Source of the DNA: Lachnospiraceae bacterium
Lineage (GTDB): Bacteria > Bacillota > Clostridia > Lachnospirales > Lachnospiraceae
Assembly (NCBI GenBank): GCA_017623675.1
Contig: JAGAOO010000075.1
Span: forward strand, 47,633 to 111,632
Length of the DNA: 64,000 bases
Direction: 5' to 3'
The translations under genes and the position numbers were made by a program. Below are positions 15,801 through 25,265 of this stretch, one piece after another. How positions within the stretch are numbered: the stretch's first letter is position 1; each line of letters starts with the position of its first letter. A model generated the notes under the pieces. That model had not been told where the DNA came from, did not search any database, and was given only the letters and a program-made list of their open reading frames with translations.

Positions 15801-18405
15801 TGGTCGTCACCTCATACTTTGGTCTCAAATATCCATCTCGTAAGGCTACAGTTGCCAACTCAGCATTTAATGTATCATTCCATACAGTTACAGTTGCTGA
15901 TGCACCATAAACACCTTGTGAATTATCTACTTTTCTGGTTGTATACTCTGTCCTATGAGCATCACTGACCTGAGACTGTCGCACTTCAACATAATATTCT
16001 TGCAAGTAAGCATTCTTATTAGTATCATTAGAAACGTCTGGTTTCCAACGACCTAATGCAACATCTCGAGATACCTTATTCTCCCAGCCAAGCAACACAT
16101 TATTTTTACCGTTGGTCTTCTTCTGATCCAGATATTGTAATAATGTATACATGTTAGACTCTACATCTAAGAAAGCACTCGTTCTAGGATTACCAAGTAT
16201 CTTAGTAGATTCATTATATCGATCCCACAATTCACTACCAACAACAATTGGCAAACCTGAATCTACATACTTTATCAATTGTTGTAATCTGTCATAAGTA
16301 ATATCATTACCATTTACACGTGTATACTGATAATCTTTTGAGGAATAAATACGATTTGCACCTTGATAACCGGAAAGTTGCGTTCCTGTTTCAGCATAAT
16401 CACCATTATGGAAATACATACTTGGCACTGTCATACGGCTTGAAACAACTGATACTTCAGTACGGACATAACCAAACCATGAGGATGGTTTAATAGCTGA
16501 CTTATTACCACCAATGTATATCAAGTCATATGCTGTAGTTACATCTGCCTTTGAAGTAATAAACTCAGCTGTTGACATCTGCACCAATTCAATATTCTCA
16601 GCCGGAATACCTAAAGCATAAGATAACTTAGCAACAGAAAGATCCCACTGATAGTATTCAATGTTCTCTCCTACTTCATCCTCTGAAACACCATTTACCA
16701 CATTTCCTGGCACAGTATAATAATTACCATGTCTTGGATATTTACCTGGGTATAAGTTTGTAGAAATCGTATTGCCATATGCTACATCTAAATCAATTGG
16801 ATAACATGGCTGTAACTCTAATACTCGGAATGCAGTTGTTGACGTTTTACCACTCACTCCACCTGAACCACTACCACTATTGGTACGGAATCGATTTTTA
16901 TTAATCAGTGACACTATTTTTGATACTTTTGTTTGGTTATTGTTTGGACGTGCTGCCAAGGTATCCATAAATTCCAAACCAACTACCAATACAGAACTAT
17001 TTTTGGAATATCCGGTTGTTGTAATAACCATATCCAATAATCTTCCGTAATTTGTATCTGTATTGAATTTCAGATTCTCTGTTGGTGGTGTCGAACCACC
17101 TGAAGAACCTGAACCGGAACCTGAACCGGAACCAGTAGGCAATGTTCCAAACAAAATATAAGTCACACCATTTGCTGTTGATGTTGATAATGTTTTCAAA
17201 CTAGCATATACATTATTGGATTCAGAAGCAGATATATCATACGATGTATATGTATCCGGTGCAATTAAGATATAATCATATAACTGTACCGTACTGTTAT
17301 ATAATGTATTATTGGAAACCAAATCAGCCTGCATATATGTAATTTTAATCTGCTCCGGCATATCACTGACTGCACTATTACGTGCAAACAGTCTTTTCTT
17401 GCCTTCATCTGAATTTAACCAACTTTCAAGCTCCGTAATATCTGTTGCAGTTGGTGCTGTATTACCATAAATATACAACATATTTAAAGTTGATACATTC
17501 GTACCAGCACCATTATCCTGAGCATTTCTCATCCAGTAATCATTCCAAGTATCATAACCACCCGGAACCTTACTTAAACTATAACGATTATACCAGATAG
17601 AGCTAAAGTACTCCTTAAATGTATCGGCAGGATTAGCTAAGTCAGTCCATGTACTTACATTAACTGTTTGTGTACGTTTCCAGCTATTCTTGAAATCCTG
17701 AGTTGTTAAAACATAAGTTTTTGTACTTGTATTGTCTCCGATTACTGGTGGCACAACAGGATTGTCATCACTAGAGCCAGAATTTGTAAGCTCATAGTCA
17801 ATAATCATCGGCTTATCAGTGATATAATTTGTTAATATCTCATACAAATCATCACTCATCAGTGATGAACCTGATTCATAATCTCCCTCTGCAGCTTTAT
17901 ACATATAAATCAAATCTGCTTTTCCGATTTCAGTTGCTAAAGCACTTTTCTCCATTGCATTGAGTTGTGCAACTGTTCGAACCACCAACTTGATTTTTCC
18001 ATTGCTCATGTATTCATCAATGGTTCTGTTCTCATTAATAATTATTTTCTTAAAAGAATCGGTTTCGTGTTCAATTCCTTCTCCATCTTTAACGACCTCT
18101 GTAGTCATGAAATCTTTGATTACATCAGGAAGATTTTTGCCATCAGGAGTAATCACATAAATATAATACATACTTGTATCATAATCCTCTGATTCATCTG
18201 TGTCCGCACTTAATGAATTCTTAATGATATTATCTATCTGCGTATTTGATGATGCCAGAGAAGCACTTTCAGCTAATAGACTATAATCAAAATCTTCAAC
18301 TGAATTAGACTTCATTGATGACATTACCCAGATAGAAGATGCAACCAGAACACAAAGTAAAATCAATGCACCAATTATGATTTTTGTTTTTTTACTCTTT
18401 AACAT
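12829..18405 (-). CDS. Giant membrane-anchored surface protein of the pilus locus (possibly DUF5057 family)
   Basis: 1858 residues, the largest gene in the window and the last of the pilus operon. MLKSKKTKIIIGALILLCVL starts a single N-terminal anchor (about 7-29) without a prepilin GFxxxE site, so it is not a pilin. Gly/Ser-rich linkers at about 422-438 and 505-518 separate an N-terminal module from a long extracellular part rich in Tyr, Asn, Asp and Ser. I recall similar Lachnospiraceae proteins being labelled DUF5057, but could not verify this. Glutamine-amidotransferase-like phrases (DLIYIGGNKSAIKP; YDRLQQLIKYVDSGLPIVVG) hint at Rossmann-like modules. No LPXTG motif is present. Position and size suggest an adhesin or tip/anchor partner of the pilus; this is inference. 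The gene starts 31 nt after the pseudopilin gene. Confidence 0.7.
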   Translation of the reverse strand: MLKSKKTKIIIGALILLCVLVASSIWVMSSMKSNSVEDFDYSLLAESASLASSNTQIDNIIKNSLSADTDESEDYDTSMYYIYVITPDGKNLPDVIKDFMTTEVVKDGEGIEHETDSFKKIIINENRTIDEYMSNGKIKLVVRTVAQLNAMEKSALATEIGKADLIYMYKAAEGDYESGSSLMSDDLYEILTNYITDKPMIIDYELTNSGSSDDNPVVPPVIGDNTSTKTYVLTTQDFKNSWKRTQTVNVSTWTDLANPADTFKEYFSSIWYNRYSLSKVPGGYDTWNDYWMRNAQDNGAGTNVSTLNMLYIYGNTAPTATDITELESWLNSDEGKKRLFARNSAVSDMPEQIKITYMQADLVSNNTLYNSTVQLYDYILIAPDTYTSYDISASESNNVYASLKTLSTSTANGVTYILFGTLPTGSGSGSGSGSSGGSTPPTENLKFNTDTNYGRLLDMVITTTGYSKNSSVLVVGLEFMDTLAARPNNNQTKVSKIVSLINKNRFRTNSGSGSGGVSGKTSTTAFRVLELQPCYPIDLDVAYGNTISTNLYPGKYPRHGNYYTVPGNVVNGVSEDEVGENIEYYQWDLSVAKLSYALGIPAENIELVQMSTAEFITSKADVTTAYDLIYIGGNKSAIKPSSWFGYVRTEVSVVSSRMTVPSMYFHNGDYAETGTQLSGYQGANRIYSSKDYQYTRVNGNDITYDRLQQLIKYVDSGLPIVVGSELWDRYNESTKILGNPRTSAFLDVESNMYTLLQYLDQKKTNGKNNVLLGWENKVSRDVALGRWKPDVSNDTNKNAYLQEYYVEVRQSQVSDAHRTEYTTRKVDNSQGVYGASATVTVWNDTLNAELATVALRDGYLRPKYEVTTNAVGYTSNDENTLLKTKDLESGKYLYWTIDLVNVDSSQLTPGRYYAVLLKDKNDNAEFDLATEQVTSIDLSKGNKLTYTIDSTFWGAVSWQIVVVDTLYTDGKITEQALSTSTSDITCIARENKPKKSATILEIMPLSLADNGTYNMAYNNAARKDTAGFNKGGNIQDGHSLYLDINYQQAAGNDYLYSSLDDTGYYESDKTITDGITYKYSGSVGGGGYAFTTYAEGYFYSYENVGSGQYVRQDAGTGVQLGLYQPHLGLNRFDTANNREDWGYNYVDEIADDYDLTLDIMYLDDIEYYSYMAATLTDSERTEYKENAVVARNEYMKYMQQNYGKTYTNVGDDIDPYVDLVNKENELKRLIQGYITRGGLSEHDMYALETAYNSGDYFKIFYAQCIAQNINDDSDANRVAIKKAYEEYRVLNDAKITAYREWRHYSLLSYGPEEFLRRNYDVICFGFLDDLKNGYDYSDNACKAFQAFMNPPKLDGVSEDKQLKAGSILLTHDSLSKFDENSFSLNFTEAMREIVGMDRFHFTEDPAVSEAFVAKMNAELSADERAKRGLTNDAVYQNYMANRYYVSSIATDYNFGKTDPYSAAEWKAKSDEFVTQGSGDSDRNTILGKINLSEMGKDKLKIGYSGLTNGAIICRTNAVLGATYMYEESEVTVQMSWNVNPAMALKLTGTTKAVQVNRGIVTTYPYYIKSDLTISPTHCQTFALDLEDDSVTTWYTLAGDSSMQVGDKIVSLANYTGTIDYNNVKQNSSMYAASPKDGMNNYYIYSKGNVTYCGAGHAAITGPSRNNNDERRLFINVLVNLVNKSTYTEPVSNPDIALYDPDGTLAPNGTVVKQDITGEYYIDVTSINSYPEFGFSMIDLEPGQQVTDIQIYYDLDYVKPASGASPDNDYHENDSHVLIPIPGNKSDLIDYLNTKENGKNSIYQITSINWPGMVTQKSYFEKYDNKYTYIVIKVTLSGQTEPVYKRIRINLKEQLLDLT

Positions 18406-18436
18406 AACTTGCTCCTTTCTTCATTCTATCTTGTCA

Positions 18437-19291
18437 TCATTCTGTACTTGATTCTTCTTCCGAAGATTCAGTTGTCGATGTTCCAGATTCAGCCTTATAA
18501 CCTCTCGGCTGTAATATGTAACTATTTCGAATTGTTATCATGCCTTCTGAAACTTGAGTCATAGACCGCTTTTCCAAATCAATACTTAAGAAAACTGCAT
18601 TTTCATTTGGAATTGCATATGCATGTACACCACTGATATTCTTACATATCAAATCATCTTCTGTTACTGCACTCGGGTTAATATAATCGTCCAAATCCAT
18701 TATTGCTGTGTTTGAACTTCCTGAAACAGCAACATCTGTTCCGGTAGTTCCCGGATTATATATTGCATTACTTCTTGTACCAGATGCTGTATTCCGTACT
18801 AAATACACCTTGTCATCTTGAAAATAGAAGCAATCAACAACTTCCCGATATCTGCCTATACTGGCATTATCCTTAAACTCATATCGGATACAGATATATT
18901 CAATCTCATCCGTCGAAGCTTCAAGTGCACTAAATGCATATAAAGGATAACCGGAACCTGAAGTATCAACATTCACTTCAGTTGTATCGTTCTTGATGAC
19001 CAATCGCTGACTTCCATCTTCTGAAAGAGCGTTGCTGTCATTTGTTCCATAAATGGCATATTCTTTACCATTTCTTCCGATTCGAACTTCATTCGCCTGC
19101 ATAAGCTTATCAGATATCAAATCAAATACCTCTTGACCTGTTCTCTGCAACTCAAGATCATCTTTTGTCCTGTTATATAACCCTGTTGTACTACTCATAA
19201 AGCTTGCCATAGCAACCATTATAATTGCGAGTATTGCAATGGCTATTAACAATTCGACTAATGAGAAGCCTTGATTTTTATTCTTTTTCAT
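18437..19291 (-). CDS. Type IV pseudopilin, PulJ/PilW-like minor subunit
   Basis: 284 residues from the ATG at 19291, 9 nt after GGGAGG; a TTG two codons upstream is less likely. The class III signal reads KKNKNQG|FSLVELLIAIAILAI: cleavage after Gly, methylated Phe, Glu at +5, then a hydrophobic helix to about residue 30. Length and the extended beta-rich globular domain fit the GspJ/PilW minor pilin class, and DLELQRTGQEVFDLISDKLM continues the helix in the way typical of that class. The C-terminus is a Ser/Thr/Glu tail. Minor subunits prime pilus assembly and sit at the tip. It is third of the four pseudopilin-type genes after pilO counted from the operon end and precedes the giant surface protein. 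Confidence 0.8.
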   Translation of the reverse strand: MKKNKNQGFSLVELLIAIAILAIIMVAMASFMSSTTGLYNRTKDDLELQRTGQEVFDLISDKLMQANEVRIGRNGKEYAIYGTNDSNALSEDGSQRLVIKNDTTEVNVDTSGSGYPLYAFSALEASTDEIEYICIRYEFKDNASIGRYREVVDCFYFQDDKVYLVRNTASGTRSNAIYNPGTTGTDVAVSGSSNTAIMDLDDYINPSAVTEDDLICKNISGVHAYAIPNENAVFLSIDLEKRSMTQVSEGMITIRNSYILQPRGYKAESGTSTTESSEEESSTE

Positions 19292-19314
19292 ATCCAATCG
19301 CCCTCCCTTAGCCT

Positions 19315-19947
19315 TTAATATGTTTCATAAAAAATACCGGTTGGCACTTGTACAACTACGTTTGTTATCAGTTCACCATTCTTTCGATACAAGCTAAATG
19401 TAACTGTTTTGGGTGTAACAACATTTCCATTCTCGTCAAGTTCTTGCATGATTTGACCTGGCATATAGAAAGAACCATCGCTTTTATTATATGCTAAAAC
19501 AACACCTTGTTCATTAACATCCGCTTCGTAAAAAAGTGTATATGAAATACTGCCGTTCTTTAACACCTTTACAGGTGAACTAGTTCCTGCATAGTCATAA
19601 TAAGTTGAGTTCTTTAACACATCTGAATCAGGTAAATCCTCTACTTCGTGAAAAGCATTGGTTCCATTTCCATCCGGATCCCCCCATAACCCTCGTTTAA
19701 TATAATAGCATCCATCTGATGCATCATAATACAATAGCATCGCCATTCGACTATCCTGTGCAATTGTTGTTGTACGAAGTGTTGTCATTTCTGATTCCAA
19801 AGTAGTAACTGCTTTCCTATACTTAGAATTATCTACTGCCCGCAAAGTTATTAATGAAGCTGCAGTTAAAATTCCAATGATTGCAATTACAATCATCATT
19901 TCTACCATGGAATAACCCTTATTGTTCATGCATTTCTGCTTTTTCAT
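19315..19947 (-). CDS. Type IV pseudopilin, GspH/FimT-like minor subunit
   Basis: 210 residues. The prepilin site MNNKG|YSMVEMMIVIAIIG has Tyr at +1 and Glu at +5, followed by the ILTAASLITLRAVDNSKYRKA helix typical of GspH/FimT proteins. The globular domain is beta-rich and contains Gly/Asp-rich turns. It should be processed by the PilD of the same operon and inserted into the pilus as a minor subunit. The start ATG is close after AGGTGGTGATC and lies 13 nt beyond the stop of the GspK-like gene. Class assignment is from size and helix pattern only. Confidence 0.75.
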   Translation of the reverse strand: MKKQKCMNNKGYSMVEMMIVIAIIGILTAASLITLRAVDNSKYRKAVTTLESEMTTLRTTTIAQDSRMAMLLYYDASDGCYYIKRGLWGDPDGNGTNAFHEVEDLPDSDVLKNSTYYDYAGTSSPVKVLKNGSISYTLFYEADVNEQGVVLAYNKSDGSFYMPGQIMQELDENGNVVTPKTVTFSLYRKNGELITNVVVQVPTGIFYETY

Positions 19948-19960
19948 ATATGATCACCAC

Positions 19961-22558
19961 CTACTCTGCATTCTTCTTCCAGTTTTCATATAGAAGCACA
20001 TCACCAACTTCAATATTACCAACCGGTACATTATCTGAATCATTTCCAGCAGACGCTTCAACATAATCCTTGAATATTTCACAAATATACTTGCAATCGC
20101 TAGACGATTCAGCTGTTGCTAAAATAGTCTTAACAATGTTCTTATTTGAAACAAATTGCATCTCATGATTCACTTTAATTTTACTACCGGTAACAATCAA
20201 CCCTTCAAAACAGGTAACTCCACTATCAAAGGTAACATCACCTTTTGCAATAATCATACCTTTAACAATACCATTTGAGTCAGCCGCGCTTGCCGGTACA
20301 TGAACATCCCCTTTGCTAATCCAGACTTGATATGTAGCAATTTCATGATGTTTTGAATCTGTAATCTTAGAAAAATCCAAATAACGATGAATTGGTGTGA
20401 TTTCTGCAAAATCCATTGCAGCAATTACCGCTTCTTCAGCTTGCTTTTCTGATTTTAAGGTTTCGTCCACACAAGTCTCGCTATCAATTGTAAATAATTG
20501 ATAACGCAATTCCTTATAATCTGCATTTCTGGCGTTGGCTATGGCAGCAAAATTGGTCATTGCCGTACTAGACATATCTCCACCGGATACTGTAAGTTCT
20601 GAATCAGTCACTCCTAATGATCCTGTTGTTGCAGTACCACTGGTTGTAATTGTTGTCTTATATCTTGCTTCATCTTCTACTGAGATATTTGTCAATTTGA
20701 AATTCTCATATGTTGAAACATCTACAAGCTTCGCATTTTTAAGTACAGAAATTGTAGGTAATGTATTGGCATACCAATCAAAGAAATTCTTCGATGCTTC
20801 TGCATTTGCAAAATTCAAAAATGTATAGGTATGACCGGAAATAGTACATGTAACCACCTTATTATTCGGATCCAACCATCCGTCAATATTATCCCGAATT
20901 ACAGAATCTAAGGTTTCACTTCCCGTAAACTTTGGAAAACCAACCATTGTTGAATCTACCACTTCATCTTGAGTATAAACACCGCTTGCAACATATGCTA
21001 ACTGATTACTCTTAATGGAAATAGACTCACCAGTCTGAATATCCTGATACGCTTCAAATTTTCCTGCTCCGTTTGTTTCACCTGCCGGAATATATGTTGT
21101 TACACTTTTATTATTCTCTGTATCGGCTGTAACAATTTTTTCTCTTGATGTCTCAATATAGGCACGTCCTGCCACATGCAGTTGCTGAACATATTCAAAA
21201 TTCAAATTAGCAGACATACCATTAATAATGATTGCACTACTGTTAAAATGTGATTTTCCTCCACCAAATAAACTACTATTTGAATAATCAGATAACTTAT
21301 CATAATAGGATGAATTATTCAACTTCTGTGAGTTAGTATTCTGCGAATAATTATAACCATAATAGTTACCTGCCATTGTAACAGTTGCTTCATCACTATT
21401 AATTTCCATGTCATCTGCAACATATACATTCGCATACATTGTAAGATTACCATTGTCCGTATTTAAGCCGGATACTCTCTCAGAAGATGGTGCCATAACA
21501 ATATTATCTGCCCAAATATCAGCTAATTGGGTGGTCATTGGTTCATCACCAATCAATAGCGTGGAATCTGCCAAACCACTGATACTAAGAGAACTGTCAT
21601 TCATAACGGCAATGGTTCCCGGTACAATGACCTTATCCGCACGTATACTAACTTTTCCGCCATCTGTGTACAGACCGGAATATAAACTCGAATCCACTGA
21701 ACCATCAGCTTCTGTTCCATCTGCAATATCAGAATATGACTTATTATAGAAATCTGCAGCAGCATAAATATTTCCCTTAATTGATACTTCGTTGCCATTC
21801 GTTGGTAAGGAATTACGGAAATCAAACTCTACACCCCGGTCAGCAATCATTGAAAAGTCATACAAAGGACTATCCAGACCATCTGCATTGCTAAACGAAA
21901 CTGCAAAATTCGGTTCAGAAATCACAATATCCGTTGTAATTGACTGAACAAATCCATTATTATTTGCATCAGAATCACCTGTTACAGTACGTTTCACTGT
22001 AATATTGTGAATAATAATCTTGTCATATACCACAGTTTGATTTGGAGGTGTTCCCTGCGTACTGGTAACAATTTCCACATAGAGTCTTGGCTTTGCCAAG
22101 TCTGTAGGAGTAATCAATTCTACATTTGCTGCTTTTGTTTCATCAGACAAAAAGCTCGCAATATGTGCCTTAAGATTTTCCTGATTCTTATAATTGTCAT
22201 CATTTGCTATTTCATTCAAAAACTTCTGTTTCATAATTGAATTAGCTTCTGACTCATTGATTGTAACGTATTCTCCCTTGGTTGCATCGTAACGAACCAT
22301 AACTTCCACAGTGTCTGAATACGCTGTCATAAGATGAGCGACCGAATCATTACCAATTCCGGTATAGATTTCGTCCATGGCCTTTTCCAAATAATAAAAA
22401 TTATTCTTATCATTCAGATTCATTTTGCACATTCTGTAGTAATAACCAATGGAAGCAAGTATTACTGCCACCAAAATACTCATACATGCAATAGACACCA
22501 TTATGACAACAAAGGTATTACCACTGTTATTTGATTTTTTCTTTAATATCCTTGACAT
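19961..22558 (-). CDS. Large PilX/GspK-like pilus-tip protein lacking Glu5
   Basis: 865 residues. The N-terminus KKKSNNSGNTFVVIMVSIAC has the basic leader, Gly and long hydrophobic helix of a prepilin. If cut after the Gly, however, position +5 is hydrophobic instead of Glu. Loss of Glu5 is the hallmark of GspK, the large pseudopilin that caps the type II secretion pseudopilus, and of some PilX proteins. Residues about 60-215 are alpha/beta. From about 240 there are stacked beta-strand repeats (e.g. GNIYAAADFYNKS, GKVSIRADKVIVPGTIAV, TMYANVYVADDMEINS, DVHVPASA..KGMIIAKGDV), suggesting a beta-helix or bactofilin-like fold. The gene overlaps its upstream neighbour as TAATG, so the two are translationally coupled. 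Confidence 0.65.
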   Translation of the reverse strand: MSRILKKKSNNSGNTFVVIMVSIACMSILVAVILASIGYYYRMCKMNLNDKNNFYYLEKAMDEIYTGIGNDSVAHLMTAYSDTVEVMVRYDATKGEYVTINESEANSIMKQKFLNEIANDDNYKNQENLKAHIASFLSDETKAANVELITPTDLAKPRLYVEIVTSTQGTPPNQTVVYDKIIIHNITVKRTVTGDSDANNNGFVQSITTDIVISEPNFAVSFSNADGLDSPLYDFSMIADRGVEFDFRNSLPTNGNEVSIKGNIYAAADFYNKSYSDIADGTEADGSVDSSLYSGLYTDGGKVSIRADKVIVPGTIAVMNDSSLSISGLADSTLLIGDEPMTTQLADIWADNIVMAPSSERVSGLNTDNGNLTMYANVYVADDMEINSDEATVTMAGNYYGYNYSQNTNSQKLNNSSYYDKLSDYSNSSLFGGGKSHFNSSAIIINGMSANLNFEYVQQLHVAGRAYIETSREKIVTADTENNKSVTTYIPAGETNGAGKFEAYQDIQTGESISIKSNQLAYVASGVYTQDEVVDSTMVGFPKFTGSETLDSVIRDNIDGWLDPNNKVVTCTISGHTYTFLNFANAEASKNFFDWYANTLPTISVLKNAKLVDVSTYENFKLTNISVEDEARYKTTITTSGTATTGSLGVTDSELTVSGGDMSSTAMTNFAAIANARNADYKELRYQLFTIDSETCVDETLKSEKQAEEAVIAAMDFAEITPIHRYLDFSKITDSKHHEIATYQVWISKGDVHVPASAADSNGIVKGMIIAKGDVTFDSGVTCFEGLIVTGSKIKVNHEMQFVSNKNIVKTILATAESSSDCKYICEIFKDYVEASAGNDSDNVPVGNIEVGDVLLYENWKKNAE

Positions 22559-24120
22559 TAGTAATCCCCCTTTGTCGTGTCAATAATCGTAACATCACTT
22601 GTTTCATTACCATCTGAATCCAGTCTGGTCAATTTAACCCGAATATCATAGATTCGTCCTTGTTCTGAATATCGTTCGTCCTCATATAACGGCTTCACTG
22701 CCACAGTAGGATCCGTTAAGTTAACTGTCAACTTTGTAGGTGTTGTAGTATCACCAACAGGTGGTAAGCTACCTGTAATATCCAACGTCTTTCTTCCTTC
22801 TGAATCATCTGCACCTAATAATATATTAGTGTAGATTTCAACCGGAGCATTACTCCACTGATCCGCAGAAAGAATTGCATTTTCATCTGAACCAATAACA
22901 AAAGATGTAGAATATGCATATCCACCTATTATTTTATCACGATCTCCGACTGGCACCAGTCGATTATAACTTGTTTCTGGTGTATCCTCCTCCGGAACAC
23001 TTGGCACAGTACCACTTGGCGGTGTAATGCCGGAAATCTTCTCATCTGTTGTATTTGTACGAACAACATATAACTTTACTGTTTTCATATCACCAGTAAT
23101 ATTGTTCTGTGCAACAATTAAATCATCGCCAAAATCACCATGAAACATAAACTGATTATACATCAGGTAAATTGCTGGTAATTCCTCAAATTCCTGTTCA
23201 TAAGCGATATACTGCTTATGTAAATCACTTGGAGAAAATAATTGTATTGTTTTTCCTCCTACTACAGGATTCGTAACAGACAAATCATACTCCAAATAAC
23301 ACGTCACTTTATACTTATTCGTAGTTGATGATAAACCGCTATCAGTAACCGTAACTTTTATCTTCTTAGTCATACCGGTAAAAATGTTATTAATATTTGA
23401 TGTACCATTCTTAAGCTTCTCCGCTAATTGTTGTGCATCCACCAATTCCGAATTTTCTAACGAAGTAATAATAGATGTCTCCACCGCATCAGCAACTGTA
23501 GCATCATAATTAGAAACATTTGATATTAAAGCAGTTGTCTTCGCGTCTAAGCTAGACAGATTACCCAAATTAACATTGTTCGGATCCTCATAGCTGCTGG
23601 TAGAATTCAATTCAGATTTTGCATACTGAGAAGAATCCATTGTGATTTCCACATTATATGTACGATAATCTACAGTTGTGGTGCCGGAAAAAGTATAATT
23701 TCTAGCCAAGGCTACTTGTGGGGTATTGGACTTATTATACAAATCAATATTATGATACATTTGATCAATTGTCATCGTATCATCCACCAAGCCATCAATG
23801 TAATTACCATCTTTATCAATTGCTCCAAACTGTCTTGTAGTTGTTAACGTACCCGCACTACCATCCTGATTTACAATTTGCAAATCACTTGCCAGTTTTT
23901 CTAAATCTTCCGTTGAGTATTTATTCTGCAACTCCATTTGCTTCATTGTTTCAACAACCGATTTTGCATAGTCTGTAGCCGCCTGCTGGTCATCGGCCTT
24001 CTGTCCAATACGCATACTCACAATCAACTGGTTACCAATTGGAATGACTGCAATTGTAAAAATAACAACAGCAATAAGTATTTCGATAAAACTGATACCT
24101 TTATTATCTGTCTTTTTCAT
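22558..24120 (-). CDS. Type IV pseudopilin, PilV/GspI-like, with large extracellular domain
   Basis: 520 residues, far longer than usual minor pilins (150-250). The processing site DNKG|ISFIEILIAVVIF has Ile at +1 and Glu at +5. IPIGNQLIVSMRIGQKADDQ continues the helix in the manner of GspI/PilV proteins. The remainder is a Thr/Asp-rich beta domain, including prolines and a low-complexity segment (PPSGTVPSVPEEDTPET). Coupled by a 1-nt stop/start overlap to the GspK-like gene downstream, which argues that the two products assemble together at the pilus tip. It follows pilO after 14 nt. Confidence 0.75.
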   Translation of the reverse strand: MKKTDNKGISFIEILIAVVIFTIAVIPIGNQLIVSMRIGQKADDQQAATDYAKSVVETMKQMELQNKYSTEDLEKLASDLQIVNQDGSAGTLTTTRQFGAIDKDGNYIDGLVDDTMTIDQMYHNIDLYNKSNTPQVALARNYTFSGTTTVDYRTYNVEITMDSSQYAKSELNSTSSYEDPNNVNLGNLSSLDAKTTALISNVSNYDATVADAVETSIITSLENSELVDAQQLAEKLKNGTSNINNIFTGMTKKIKVTVTDSGLSSTTNKYKVTCYLEYDLSVTNPVVGGKTIQLFSPSDLHKQYIAYEQEFEELPAIYLMYNQFMFHGDFGDDLIVAQNNITGDMKTVKLYVVRTNTTDEKISGITPPSGTVPSVPEEDTPETSYNRLVPVGDRDKIIGGYAYSTSFVIGSDENAILSADQWSNAPVEIYTNILLGADDSEGRKTLDITGSLPPVGDTTTPTKLTVNLTDPTVAVKPLYEDERYSEQGRIYDIRVKLTRLDSDGNETSDVTIIDTTKGDY

Positions 24121-24134
24121 GAAATCACTCCATT

Positions 24135-25253
24135 CTACTTATACACGCTAATGCTACCTGCCCGACTAACAATTTTGACTCTTTGTGCAGTGTCATCACT
24201 AGCAATCTTAACATACAATGGCATGTCTGTTGTATTCTCCAAAGAAACCCGAGCACCATTCAAGTCGCTGGCATCCTTGATATCAGAAGATTGAATTAAT
24301 ATTGTCAAATCTTCACCAGGTTCAAATTCCTGTGTCTGCTTATCAGAGCCAATTGCATATTCTGCGATGTATTGGCCATCCTTCTTGGATACAGAAATAG
24401 AAACTGCTTCACTTTCATTTCGATTGCTTGTTACACTGGTTCCGCCGGATTTTAAACTTAATGCTTTTCCTGATGTATCGCTAGTTGTCGGATTCAGCAT
24501 CAAAACAATATCATAATCATTCACAATGGATGCTCCATTGTCTTCTGCAAATTTTGAAATTGAAGAATTGCCACCAGCAAACAAATTATCTACGCCTGTT
24601 TCAATATCATCCAATTCCAATTGCATATTCTCTTCTCTACCCTTACCGGTAATGCAATAAATGTTCACACTCATTGAACCTGTGAACATATCTCCATCAC
24701 CACCATTAGAAACGCTGACATTATCTATTGTCATTCGATATGGATATGCAGCCACATAATCTACAAAAGACTTAATACCTTTGTAATCACCTTCATATGC
24801 AAATGTCATTGTAGAAGTATAACATTCATAATTATCTGATGTGACAGCACCATCCGTTTCACTAGTCTCAACCACATTTGCTTCAGCACCGGCACCGCCC
24901 AAAACATAAAAAGCTGTTTCCTGCGCCATGCCTTGTGAAGTAACATTGTAATTGATATTTTCATTATCGCGAACCGCTTGCACGAATTCAATCTGATATT
25001 CCTGATTTAAATTTGACGGAAACTCACTTAGCTTTTCATCAAACATTGCATAATTTTCTGCTGTATCATCTAAATACTGCTGACGATTTACTTCCTTTGC
25101 CTGTAAATCTGCAAGAGTTGTCTTTAATGTCTGGGTTTCACTCTTTATTGCTTTGGTATCTTCTGATAACGGTTTTACGCCAAGAAAATATGTACCCGCA
25201 ACAATTGCCACACTAAGTCCGCCTAAAATAATTTTCTTATATGTCTCATTCAT
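24135..25253 (-). CDS. pilO: PilO-like type IV pilus assembly protein
   Basis: 372 residues. A short cytoplasmic N-terminus (MNETYKKI), one membrane segment (about 8-26), then a coiled coil (DTKAIKSETQTLKTTLADLQ) and an alpha/beta domain make the typical bitopic PilO layout. The C-terminal 150 residues are an extra beta-rich, Ser/Thr/Asp-rich extension beyond the roughly 210 residues of classical PilO. PilO pairs with PilN in the inner assembly platform that links PilM to the pilus. It sits directly after the PilM-PilN fusion (12-nt gap), the canonical pilM-N-O order, which is the strongest evidence for the name because sequence conservation is low. Confidence 0.75.
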   Translation of the reverse strand: MNETYKKIILGGLSVAIVAGTYFLGVKPLSEDTKAIKSETQTLKTTLADLQAKEVNRQQYLDDTAENYAMFDEKLSEFPSNLNQEYQIEFVQAVRDNENINYNVTSQGMAQETAFYVLGGAGAEANVVETSETDGAVTSDNYECYTSTMTFAYEGDYKGIKSFVDYVAAYPYRMTIDNVSVSNGGDGDMFTGSMSVNIYCITGKGREENMQLELDDIETGVDNLFAGGNSSISKFAEDNGASIVNDYDIVLMLNPTTSDTSGKALSLKSGGTSVTSNRNESEAVSISVSKKDGQYIAEYAIGSDKQTQEFEPGEDLTILIQSSDIKDASDLNGARVSLENTTDMPLYVKIASDDTAQRVKIVSRAGSISVYK

Positions 25254-25265
25254 AGTTCTATCCTC

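Noticed and set aside
17100-17140. Short tandem repeat considered as a CRISPR or VNTR
   Set aside because: It is a 12-bp codon repeat for a Gly-Ser linker inside the giant surface gene; there are no spacers.
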